From FEB-7 sp963698265 (GTDB lineage: Bacteria; Pseudomonadota; Gammaproteobacteria; Burkholderiales; Usitatibacteraceae): a stretch of 64,000 bases of DNA. Below, in pieces: positions 17,378-24,811 of the stretch. Position numbers and translations under genes: made by a program. Under the pieces are notes generated by a model, which had not been told where the DNA came from, made no database searches, and worked only from the letters and a program-made list of their open reading frames with translations. Position 1 is the stretch's first letter; the number at the start of each line of letters is the position of its first letter. The DNA is taken from contig CAVOQC010000003.1 of the NCBI GenBank assembly GCA_963698265.1, positions 124,001 to 188,000 of the forward strand, read 5' to 3'.

Positions 17378-18801
17378 GCGAGCGCGCGGGCGCAGCCCGG
17401 ATGCTCCGAAATCCAGCGCCTGAGCACCTTGAGCACGTCCGGATCGAACTCCGGCAGGCGCCGCTCCGACGCGAGTGCGGCGAGGTCGGGCTCGTCGCGC
17501 GCGGTACCCAGGTGGCGCCATTGCCGGATCACGTGCGCCTCCTCGATGCCGCGCGCCGCGTCGCGCTCTACGATGGCGATCGCCCCCGCGAACGGCCAGT
17601 CCGGGATGCGCTTCGCCTCGAGCGCGGTGGCGAGGCGAAGGTTGTGGACCTCGGCGGCCTCCTCGCCCACGCAGGCGCCGCGGCACTTGCGCACCTGGCG
17701 GGCGAAACAGGGCCCGCCGCGCTTTTCCCAGCCGAGCAGCCGCCAGCACAGCCCTTCCTCGGCGGCGATGGACTCGAGGAGATCGCGGGCCGCGCGGGGC
17801 GAGGCGAACGGGCCGTAGAGTGCCTCGGCGCCCGGGCCGCGCCCGTCCCAGTCGATCTCGTCCACCTTCGCGAACTCCGGCGACTCGCGCAGCGAAGGCA
17901 GGCGCAGCACGCACGAGAGCCGGCGCCGGCGCAGCATCGCGTTGTGCAGGGGTGCGGCCTCCTTCACGAGGCGCGATTCGAGCAGCAGCGCCCCGAGCTC
18001 TCCCGCCGTCTCGATCCAGTCGAGGCTGCGGATCTCGGCCGAGAGACGCTGGTCGTTGGAATTGCGGTAGTCCGACGTGAAGTGCGAGCGCACGCGGTCG
18101 CGCAGGTTCACGCTCTTGCCGATGTAGAGCGGCAGGTCGTTCACGCCGAAGAAGCGGTAGACGCCGGGCGCCTCGGGCACGCCCTCCAGGGCGTCGGGCG
18201 GCAACTGCGGCGGCAGGCTGGGGATCTTGAGCAGGCGCTTCACGGCGGCCGCGATCTCGTCGGCGGTCTTCTCGCGCTCGATCACGCGCGCGAAACGCAG
18301 CAGCGCGCGCGCGTCGCCGAGCGCAGAGTGCCGGCCCGTCCGCGCCCCACCCTCCACGGAGTCGAGCGCGTCCGCGAGCCCGTGGCGCGCGATGAGGGCA
18401 TCGAGGCTGTGGCCCACCGCCTCCGGGTAGAGCCTGCGCGACAGGCGCACGGTGCAGAGCACGTCCGCGGTGAAGGGCCTCTCGAGGCGCGCGAACTCGT
18501 TCTTCAGGAACCCGTAGTCGAAGCGCGCGTTGTGCGCGACGAAGAGATGCCCCTCGAGCCGCTCGCGCACCTCGTCCACGATCCGGGCAAAGGTGGGCGC
18601 GCCCTTCACGGCCTCGTTCGTGATGCCGGTGAGGATCTGGATATCGGGGGGGATCGAGCGCTCCGGGTCCACGAGCGAGGACCACTCCTCCACCACCTCG
18701 CCGTCGACCACGCGCACGATCGCCACCTCGGTCACGCGGTCCCCCGCGGCGGAAGTTCCGGTGGTCTCCAGGTCGACGAAGGCGACGGCGGAGGCGAGCA
18801 C
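17374..18801 (-). CDS. DEDD exonuclease fused to a GIY-YIG nuclease domain (DnaQ/Cho-like)
   Basis: A 475-residue two-domain DNA-repair candidate. Residues 1-165 are a DnaQ-type 3'-5' exonuclease: FVDLETTG (DxE), HNARFDYGFL, and HSALGDARALL. Residues about 200-280 are a GIY-YIG nuclease: PGVYRFFGVNDLPLYIGKSVNLRDRVRSHF, as in UvrC and Cho. The C-terminal third is Cys-containing (CFARQVRKCRGACVGEE), like the UvrC-related region. This fusion is known in proteobacteria as an exonuclease/endonuclease of the UvrC-Cho group. The start is a GTG at 18801, two bases after the LysR stop, so both genes share a transcript. Confidence 0.88.
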   Translation of the reverse strand: MLASAVAFVDLETTGTSAAGDRVTEVAIVRVVDGEVVEEWSSLVDPERSIPPDIQILTGITNEAVKGAPTFARIVDEVRERLEGHLFVAHNARFDYGFLKNEFARLERPFTADVLCTVRLSRRLYPEAVGHSLDALIARHGLADALDSVEGGARTGRHSALGDARALLRFARVIEREKTADEIAAAVKRLLKIPSLPPQLPPDALEGVPEAPGVYRFFGVNDLPLYIGKSVNLRDRVRSHFTSDYRNSNDQRLSAEIRSLDWIETAGELGALLLESRLVKEAAPLHNAMLRRRRLSCVLRLPSLRESPEFAKVDEIDWDGRGPGAEALYGPFASPRAARDLLESIAAEEGLCWRLLGWEKRGGPCFARQVRKCRGACVGEEAAEVHNLRLATALEAKRIPDWPFAGAIAIVERDAARGIEEAHVIRQWRHLGTARDEPDLAALASERRLPEFDPDVLKVLRRWISEHPGCARALA

Positions 18802-18803
18802 CG

Positions 18804-19721
18804 TCAGGCGCTTCCTTCGCGCACGCGCCAGGGCGCATCCGCGAACTTCTCGACGAGGAAGTCCACCAGCGCGGCCACGCGCGGCGAGCGGTGGCGCCCG
18901 CTCGGGTAGAGCGCATTGAGCGGCAGCGGTTCGACGTGGTGCGCGTCGGCCAGCACCGGACGCAGGAGCCCCTTGGCGATCGCGTCGCCGACGATCACGT
19001 CCGCGAGCCGGATGATGCCCAGGCCCATGATCCCGAGTTGCACCAGCGTCTCTGCGCTGTTGGCGGTGACGTTGCCCGCGACCTCGACGTTCCTCACCCC
19101 GTCGGGGTAGTTGAACGGCCAGCGGTGGAACTGCGGCGTGGGGGCGAGCACCAGGCAGTTGTGGCGCGCGAGGTCCGCGGGCTTCTTCGGCGTGCCGCGC
19201 CTGCGCAGGTACGCGGGGGAGGCGCATATCACGCGCTCCAGGTCGCAGATACGGCGCGCGACGAGGGAGGAATCGGGCAGGTTGCCCGACCGGATGCCGA
19301 CGTCCGCGCCTTCCTCCATCAGGTCGACGATGCGGTCGGTCATGGTGATCTCGACTTCGATCTCCGGGTAGCGCGCGAGGAACTCCGGCAGCGCCGGCAC
19401 GAACTGGTAGGTGCCGAAGGCGGTGCCGACGTTGATCCGGAGCTTTCCGTGGGGCCGCTCGCGGAAGCGGGCGACCTCGTTCTCCGCTTCTTCGATGTCG
19501 GCGAGGATGCGTTGCGTGCGGTGGAAGAATGCCTCGCCTTCCGGCGTGAGCGCGAGGCGGCGCGTGGTCCGGTTAAGCAGTCGCACGCCCAGCCGGTCCT
19601 CCATGCGCGTGACGAGCTTCGAGATCGCCGAGGGCGTGAGCCCGAGTTCGCGCGCCGCCGACGAGAAGCCCCCCTTCTCCACGGCGAGCACGAACGCGGC
19701 CATGTCCGAGGGAACCGCCAC
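18804..19721 (-). CDS. LysR-family transcriptional regulator
   Basis: A 305-residue LysR-type regulator. The N-terminal winged helix-turn-helix is clear (FVLAVEKGGFSSAARELGLTPSAISKLVTRMEDRLGVRLLNRTTR) and is followed by a periplasmic-binding-protein-like effector domain (DVGIRSGNLPDSSLVARRI). The start is a GTG at 19721; an ATG at 19703 is an alternative. The upstream DNA (19722-19842) is unusually AT-rich for this window and probably holds divergent promoters. LysR regulators commonly control the divergent gene, here a short 57-residue frame. The target and effector are unknown. Confidence 0.93.
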   Translation of the reverse strand: MAVPSDMAAFVLAVEKGGFSSAARELGLTPSAISKLVTRMEDRLGVRLLNRTTRRLALTPEGEAFFHRTQRILADIEEAENEVARFRERPHGKLRINVGTAFGTYQFVPALPEFLARYPEIEVEITMTDRIVDLMEEGADVGIRSGNLPDSSLVARRICDLERVICASPAYLRRRGTPKKPADLARHNCLVLAPTPQFHRWPFNYPDGVRNVEVAGNVTANSAETLVQLGIMGLGIIRLADVIVGDAIAKGLLRPVLADAHHVEPLPLNALYPSGRHRSPRVAALVDFLVEKFADAPWRVREGSA

Positions 19722-19766
19722 CCTATTTGTTCCTAGGTTTCATCAATCATGTGCCATTTCCATGGA

Positions 19767-19795
19767 TTGTATATCAACCGGCATGCAATTACAGT
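19767..19795 (+). promoter_or_regulatory. Candidate sigma-70 promoter for the small gene opposite LysR
   Basis: A TTGTAT box (19767-19772) and a TACAGT box (19790-19795) are spaced by 17 bases in an AT-rich gap between the LysR gene and the plus-strand small gene at 19843. The flanking ATTG and CAAT form an inverted pair across the spacer. This is a match by eye only. Confidence 0.35.
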
Positions 19796-19842
19796 GCAAG
19801 TACGGGCGCCAAGGTGGCGTCGCACAGGCAGGGGTAAAGACC

Positions 19843-20016
19843 ATGAGCATCGAGCAACGCTTCGAAATCGAACGCAAGGCGCACGAACTTCGCCGGGAAG
19901 AGCTGTCGCGGCTCCTGCAGGCTGCGCTTACGGGAATTCGCGGCTGGGGCTCGCGTCGAGGGCATGGCGTTTCAGCACCGCCAGCGGCACGAGGTCCAGT
20001 GCACGCTCGTGCGTAG
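19843..20016 (+). CDS. Small Arg/Glu-rich protein opposite the LysR gene
   Basis: A 57-residue frame opening MSIEQRFEIERKAHELRREELSRLL, an amphipathic charged helix. Small proteins with this style (helix of R/E/L then a short basic tail) are often encoded beside LysR genes in proteobacteria. The start is the ATG at 19843. Its last 89 bases overlap, in antisense, the 3' end of the DUF2237 gene, so the real C-terminus is uncertain. The case for coding rests on the helix composition, the position opposite a LysR gene and the candidate promoter. Confidence 0.45.
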   Translation: MSIEQRFEIERKAHELRREELSRLLQAALTGIRGWGSRRGHGVSAPPAARGPVHARA

Positions 20017-20317
20017 CCTCCAGCACCACCGGGGGAGCGACCCCGGCGACGAGCGCCTCGAGCCAGCGTAGCGCGCACACGCACCACCGGTCGCCCGGTT
20101 TCAGCCCGCGGAAGCGCATGCCCGCATTCGGCGTGACCAGGTCGTTGCCGCGGGCGAGGCTGAAGGCGAGGAACTCCGGCGTCATCCGCGCGCACACCAC
20201 GTGCGTGCCGGCGTCGTCGCCCGCCACCTGGCAGGATCCGTCGCGGTAATAGCCGGTCAGCGGGTCGAAGCCGCAGGCTCGCAGTTCGCCGCCAAGAACG
20301 TTCAGGCGCTCGGGCAT
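19928..20317 (-). CDS. DUF2237 family protein
   Basis: A 129-residue cytoplasmic protein of the DUF2237 family. The family signature is visible throughout: NVLGGELRACGFDPLTGYYRDGSC, HVVCARMTPEFLAFSLARGNDL, GLKPGDRWCVCALRWLEAL and PPVVLEATHERAL. Conserved Cys residues suggest a structural or metal role. The ATG at 20317 is chosen because a GGAGGGG ribosome site lies seven bases upstream and family members start here. The function is unknown. It is divergent from the DUF2863 gene. Confidence 0.92.
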   Translation of the reverse strand: MPERLNVLGGELRACGFDPLTGYYRDGSCQVAGDDAGTHVVCARMTPEFLAFSLARGNDLVTPNAGMRFRGLKPGDRWCVCALRWLEALVAGVAPPVVLEATHERALDLVPLAVLKRHALDASPSREFP

Positions 20318-20408
20318 CTCGTCCCCTCCGGTCGATTCCAGCCGCAATGATAAAATACGTGCCCGACGAATCGTCACCACGACGGGCGATTTCACGCCCG
20401 CACCCGCC

Positions 20409-21596
20409 ATGGCCCGCACCCGAAGCAAGTCCGCGCCCCGCCTCACCCGGGACGCCGAACGACTCATCGCCCTGGCCAATGGCCTGCACACCTCCGGCAG
20501 CCTCACCGAGGACCGCTTCTGGGAGACCCAGATCGCCGCACTCCTCGAGAAGCTCCTGGAGCACGGCAATGATGCGCCCCTCGACGCGGCCCTCGACCAT
20601 CTTTTCCAGACCAATTCGGGCGCCTATGACGTGCTCATCGAGCGCGCGGAAGGCATCTCCGAATCCGTGACGCTCATGCAGGGCGACCTCGCGTGGGAGA
20701 CACTCCTCATCGCCGCACCCGTGGTCGCGTGGTCGAAGTACGCCATCGCCTCGGGTCCCATCGCGCGCGATGACGCGCAAACCCTGGCGGTCCAGCTGCA
20801 GGCGCACGTGCTCGCCGCGGACACGCGGGTCTCGCTCGTGCCCTATCTCTATTCGATCGACCAGCTGCCCCGCCAGTTCTCGGAGCTTCGCCGCCTGGCG
20901 GCGCGCCTGGGGGACGCGGCGGTCTCCGGGGAGATCCCGCGCATCGACTTCGCGCGCATGCCCGAAACCGCGCAACTCCTCTCCGATTCGCGCTTCGTGA
21001 TCGCTTCCGCGGCCACGGTGCGCGGCCGGCCGCTCTTCCGCTGGCAGGAGGACGCGAGCGGCCACGCGGGCCGCACGGCGAGCCTCGAGCAGTGGATCGC
21101 GCAGGCGCGCCCGACCATCGCAAAGATGCTGCCGGGGTGCGTCTTCGAGTGCCTCCTGCCGGATTCCTACTACGTGAACTGCCGCGAGGCCGATCGCCGC
21201 GTGCGCCCCTACGCCATCCGCTCGGGCGTGGCGTTCCTCGAGACCACGCTTCAGGTCGAACCCTCCCAGTTGCGCGCGGTGATCGCCGGCTTCGGCGAGG
21301 ACCGGGTGGACGAGTACCGCGTGGGATTCACGGTCGACGGCGACAGCCACGTGGCGCACGGCGTCGTCTGGCCGCTGTACGGGCGCGAGGACGAAAACAC
21401 CCGCCCCGGCCCCGTCGAGGACCTGGTCGCCGAGCTCGGCCAGTGCGGCGTCACGGAAGTGAAGCGCCTGACCGGGACTTTCGAGCCCGAGTATTGCGAC
21501 GACTGCGGCGCGCCCCTCTTCGCAAATCCCGACGCCGAGATGGTGCACGCCGAGCTTCCCGAGGAAGCCGACTCGCCGGCTGCCCACTTTCACTGA
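20409..21596 (+). CDS. DUF2863 family protein
   Basis: A 395-residue protein of the DUF2863 family, seen mainly in betaproteobacteria, with no known function. The sequence is soluble, mixed alpha/beta, with no signal peptide. A C-terminal CxxC (YCDDCGAPLFAN) suggests a small metal-binding knuckle. LTRDAERLIALANGLHTSGSLTEDRFWE is typical of the family N-terminus. A TAAAAT box about 55 bases upstream of the start lies in the intergenic region shared with DUF2237. The assignment supports the betaproteobacterial origin. Confidence 0.88.
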   Translation: MARTRSKSAPRLTRDAERLIALANGLHTSGSLTEDRFWETQIAALLEKLLEHGNDAPLDAALDHLFQTNSGAYDVLIERAEGISESVTLMQGDLAWETLLIAAPVVAWSKYAIASGPIARDDAQTLAVQLQAHVLAADTRVSLVPYLYSIDQLPRQFSELRRLAARLGDAAVSGEIPRIDFARMPETAQLLSDSRFVIASAATVRGRPLFRWQEDASGHAGRTASLEQWIAQARPTIAKMLPGCVFECLLPDSYYVNCREADRRVRPYAIRSGVAFLETTLQVEPSQLRAVIAGFGEDRVDEYRVGFTVDGDSHVAHGVVWPLYGREDENTRPGPVEDLVAELGQCGVTEVKRLTGTFEPEYCDDCGAPLFANPDAEMVHAELPEEADSPAAHFH

Positions 21597-21636
21597 ACGA
21601 AAAAGGGAGGATGAGCCTCGTCGCCGGTTCGCCGCC

Positions 21637-22569
21637 ATGGACGCTCTCTCCGAAGTCCTCCGACACGCCAGTCTCTCCGGTACCGTTCTCGCCGACGCGA
21701 CGGCCGGCGGCGCGTGGTGCGTGTCGGTGCCCCCGGCAAGCTCGCGCGCCTTCGCGCACGTGGTCCTGGAGGGCGAGTGCACGCTGCGCTCTGGCGATGA
21801 CGTGCCGATCGCGCTGCGCGCGGGCGACTTCGCGTTCGTGCCGGGAGGCGAAAGCCATCTCCTCGGCACCGACCTCACCCTCGAGCCCGCGCCGTTCGCC
21901 TCGCTCCTGCGCCCACCGGTGGCCGGGGAGCTCGCCCCGGTCACGCTGGGCGGGTCCGGCCGGCGCACGCGCTGGGTGACGCTCGCCATCGCCGCGGACC
22001 GGCACCTTGCCGAGCCGGTCTTCGGCGCACTGCCGAGGGTGCTGAAGATCGGCCTTCGCGGCACCGCGCCCCTTGCCTGGCTCTCCGATTCGCTCGGGCT
22101 GTCGCTCTCGGGCACCGATGCACCGCGCCCCGGAGGCACGGCCGCGCTTTCGCGCGTGGCGGAGCTGGTGCTGATCGAGGCGCTGCGCCGACACGTCGAG
22201 GCGATCGCGCCGGGAGGCTCCGGCTGGCTCGCGGGGCTGAACGACCGCTACGTGGGCGGCGCACTTGCGGTGGTGCACGGCCGGCCCGGCGAGCACTGGA
22301 CGGTAGAGCGCCTGGCGCGGCAGGTGGGGCTTTCGCGCTCGGCGCTGGCCGAGCGCTTTTCCCTGGTGGTGGGCGAACCCATCTTTGGCTTCCTCACCCG
22401 CGTGCGGCTGCAGCTCGCGGCGCACGAACTGCTTTCCACCACCCATGCCATCGAGGTGATCGCGCAGGGCGCCGGCTACGAGGCGGTCAACTCCTTCTCG
22501 CGCGCCTTCAAGCGCGTCTTCGGCAAGCCGCCGTCGGTCTGGCGGCGCAAGTCCCGCCGCAGGCGCTAG
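21637..22569 (+). CDS. AraC-family transcriptional regulator with cupin sensor domain
   Basis: A 310-residue regulator. Residues 1-190 form a cupin-like AraC N-terminal domain of the Cupin_6 type (HVVLEGECTLRSGDDVPIALRAGDFAFVPGGESH). Residues about 210-310 are two helix-turn-helix units: WTVERLARQVGLSRSALAERFSLVVGEPI and IEVIAQGAGYEAVNSFSRAFKRVFGKPPS. Such regulators often control adjacent oxidoreductase or GST genes. Here the neighbour is a convergent esterase, so the target is open. Confidence 0.92.
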   Translation: MDALSEVLRHASLSGTVLADATAGGAWCVSVPPASSRAFAHVVLEGECTLRSGDDVPIALRAGDFAFVPGGESHLLGTDLTLEPAPFASLLRPPVAGELAPVTLGGSGRRTRWVTLAIAADRHLAEPVFGALPRVLKIGLRGTAPLAWLSDSLGLSLSGTDAPRPGGTAALSRVAELVLIEALRRHVEAIAPGGSGWLAGLNDRYVGGALAVVHGRPGEHWTVERLARQVGLSRSALAERFSLVVGEPIFGFLTRVRLQLAAHELLSTTHAIEVIAQGAGYEAVNSFSRAFKRVFGKPPSVWRRKSRRRR

Positions 22570-22572
22570 CGC

Positions 22573-23679
22573 CTAGCGCAGCGCCCGCGTGAGAAAAGGC
22601 AGCGACACGTCCATCCGGTAGTCGACGTCGGAGTGGTTGTCGTCGAATTCCTCGTAGGTGTGGCGGATCCGCGCGGCCTGCAGGCGCTTGGACAGGATCC
22701 GCGAGCCGTACTGGATGTGGTACTGGTCGCGCGAGCCGCAGTCGATGTAGATGCCGCGCAGCGTGGCGAGGCTCGCGCGGTGCTTCGCCACGAGGTTCAC
22801 CGGGTCGTTCGCCTGCCAGCGCTTCCAGCGCTCCTCCAGCCGCTCGCCCGTCTCCAGGTTGAACGGCAGGCGGAAACCGTTGGGCGCCCTGCGGTCCGGG
22901 TCGTAGGTCGCGGCCATGCACAGGTTCATGAGGGAGTGCCCCTCGGCCATCGAGAGCTTCGGCTTCTTCCACACGGTTTCCAGGAAGGCACGCACGCGGC
23001 CGTCGTCCACACCGCGATCCGCACCCTTCTCGAGCTTGCGCACGTCGACCTTGCCCGGCGCGGATTTCCGCGGACGGTACTTCGCCAGCTCGTTCAGGGT
23101 ATTGGGCCAGTCGTGGTGGTAGACGAAGTCGAAGTACGCGTCGCCCGAATGGTCGGCGACCGCGCCCCAGGTGCGCGCGTACTTCATGCCGTGGACGATC
23201 GCGCCGTAGCCGCCGGAGGACTTGCCGAAGCAGCCGCGGTGCTCCCGCGAGGCGAGCGTGCGGAACTCGCGGTCCACGAAGGGCACGATCTCCTTCGTGA
23301 GGTAGTCCGCGTAGCCGCCGATCGCCGACGAGTTCACGTACTGGTTGCCGCCCAGCGCCGTGAAGCAATCGGGGAAGACGAGGATGGCCGGGGCCATCTT
23401 CCGCTCGTGCACCAGTCTTGCGGCGCGTTCCGGCACGTTTTCGCTGAAGTTCTTCCAGGCCACGTGCGAAAGCCCGGAGCCGGTGAATCCCACCATGTCG
23501 ACCAGCACCGGAAACCGCCGGCCGCGGCCGCGCGCCGCGCCCTCGTCGTACTGCGGGGGCAGCCAGGCGGCCAGCTTGCGCACGTGGGGATCGCCGAGCG
23601 GATTGGACTTGAGGATCTTCGATACGTGCTCCAGCACCACCACGGTGCCGGGCTTCCAGGTCGGGCGCTTGAGGGCCAT
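22573..23679 (-). CDS. Esterase D-like alpha/beta hydrolase
   Basis: A 368-residue putative esterase of the esterase-D / enterochelin-esterase-like group. The nucleophile elbow is GKSSGGYG (Ser about residue 155). An Asp-rich acid site and the catalytic His appear near the C-terminus (IDCGSRDQYHIQYGS and FDDNHSDVDYR). There is no signal peptide, so it is cytoplasmic. The N-terminus contains a strand and lid region typical of the family. It stands alone between an AraC gene (convergent) and the DsrC-like gene. The substrate is unknown. Confidence 0.85.
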   Translation of the reverse strand: MALKRPTWKPGTVVVLEHVSKILKSNPLGDPHVRKLAAWLPPQYDEGAARGRGRRFPVLVDMVGFTGSGLSHVAWKNFSENVPERAARLVHERKMAPAILVFPDCFTALGGNQYVNSSAIGGYADYLTKEIVPFVDREFRTLASREHRGCFGKSSGGYGAIVHGMKYARTWGAVADHSGDAYFDFVYHHDWPNTLNELAKYRPRKSAPGKVDVRKLEKGADRGVDDGRVRAFLETVWKKPKLSMAEGHSLMNLCMAATYDPDRRAPNGFRLPFNLETGERLEERWKRWQANDPVNLVAKHRASLATLRGIYIDCGSRDQYHIQYGSRILSKRLQAARIRHTYEEFDDNHSDVDYRMDVSLPFLTRALR

Positions 23680-23749
23680 CGGGTCGCTCCTGTGAAACGG
23701 TGCCGGGAGCTTAGCCGGAAAGCGGTGCGGGCGGCGCGCAAGCGCCGGC

Positions 23750-24082
23750 TTACATCACGCTGCCGAAGTTCCGGTCCACTGCGAGCCAGGGCACCTTGAG
23801 ACCCGCGATGCGGCAGCCTTGTGCGACCGGCCCGCCGGGAAAGAGCGTGTAGAGGAAGCGAAGCCCGCCCTTGTGGTGGAATTTCTCCTCGAGCGCATCG
23901 TGGAGCACGCGCGCCTTGAAGCCGGGATCCGAGGCGTGGCGCGCGAAATACTCCTGGAGGGCGCGCACCACTTCCCAGTGATCCTCGCCCATCGCGATGC
24001 CCTCGTCGCGCGCGAGTAGCTCGGCTTCGCCGGGTTTCCAGCCGTCGGGCGCCCGGGGAAACCGGGAATCGACGCTTTCCAT
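23750..24082 (-). CDS. DsrC/TusE-like sulfur-relay protein lacking the C-terminal cysteine
   Basis: A 110-residue DsrC/TusE family protein. The fold signature is clear: EDHWEVVRALQEYF, KFHHKGGLRFLYTLFPGGP and a conserved QGCRIAG with Cys90, the position of the DsrC inner cysteine. The family's functional penultimate Cys in a PTGCV-like tail is missing; the chain ends LAVDRNFGSVM instead. It may therefore not carry persulfide on a C-terminal arm and could be a regulatory or divergent member. The start at 24082 is preferred over 24121 because the conserved part begins there. No tusBCD or dsr genes are adjacent. Confidence 0.85.
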   Translation of the reverse strand: MESVDSRFPRAPDGWKPGEAELLARDEGIAMGEDHWEVVRALQEYFARHASDPGFKARVLHDALEEKFHHKGGLRFLYTLFPGGPVAQGCRIAGLKVPWLAVDRNFGSVM

Positions 24083-24144
24083 GGCGCAGTCCTCCCGTAC
24101 GAATGTGCACGGCGCCAGCATATGCCCGGACGGGGGGAAAGCAG

Positions 24145-24170
24145 AAGGGGGCGCTGAAGCGCCCCCTTGC
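24145..24170 (-). terminator. Terminator downstream of efp
   Basis: A perfect 10-bp stem (24145-24154 with 24159-24168, loop of four) lies 25 bases past the efp stop. On the minus strand the stem is followed by a short pyrimidine-rich stretch (CTGCTTTCCC), a weak T-run. It separates the earP-efp unit from the DsrC-like gene. Confidence 0.65.
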
Positions 24171-24192
24171 CCATCGCCCTGCGAACGCGCCG

Positions 24193-24753
24193 CTACGCGT
24201 TCACGCGGCGCTTGTACTCGTTGGTGCGGGTGTCGATCTCGATCCTGTCGCCGGTCGAGCAGAACGCCGGCACCGAGACCAGGTGGCCGGTTGAGAGCTT
24301 GGCGGGCTTCAACACCTTGCCGGAAGTGTCGCCGCGCACGGCGGGCTCGGTGTAGATGATCTCGCGCACGAGCGTGGTCGGGATCTCCAGCGAGATGGCG
24401 CGCCCGTCGTAGAAGGTGGCCTGGCCGGGCATGCCTTCCTCGAGGTAGTTGAGCGCGTCGCCGATGCTCTCCTTCTCGATCTCGTACTGGTTGAAGTCGC
24501 CGTCCATGAACACGTACATGGGGTCGGCGAAGTAGGAGTACGTCACGTCCCGCTTCTCGAGCATGAGGAGCTCGAACTTCTCGTCGGCCTTGTACACCGT
24601 CTCGGTGTTGCTGCCGGTGAGGAGGTTCTTCATTTTCATCTTCATGGTGGCGGAGTTTCTCCCGCCCTTGTTGTACTCCGCGCGGAGCACGACCATGGGC
24701 TCCTTGCCCACCATGAACACATTGCCGCTGCGCAGTTCCTGAGCCGTTTTCAT
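24193..24753 (-). CDS. efp: Translation elongation factor P (Arg32 type)
   Basis: A 186-residue elongation factor P, which relieves ribosome stalling at polyproline. The N-terminal KOW-like domain has the modification loop YNKGGRNSA, with arginine at position 32. This is the rhamnosylated type, rather than the lysine type of E. coli. The OB domains follow with normal length and the typical C-terminus RIEIDTRTNEYKRRV. It lies 58 bases downstream of earP, its own modifying enzyme, in the same orientation. A terminator follows. Confidence 0.97.
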   Translation of the reverse strand: MKTAQELRSGNVFMVGKEPMVVLRAEYNKGGRNSATMKMKMKNLLTGSNTETVYKADEKFELLMLEKRDVTYSYFADPMYVFMDGDFNQYEIEKESIGDALNYLEEGMPGQATFYDGRAISLEIPTTLVREIIYTEPAVRGDTSGKVLKPAKLSTGHLVSVPAFCSTGDRIEIDTRTNEYKRRVNA

Positions 24754-24811
24754 AAGTCCGTCCGTGAATTCTTCCGCCCGCCAGACCTCGGTGGGATATT
24801 GAAAAAGCCTT

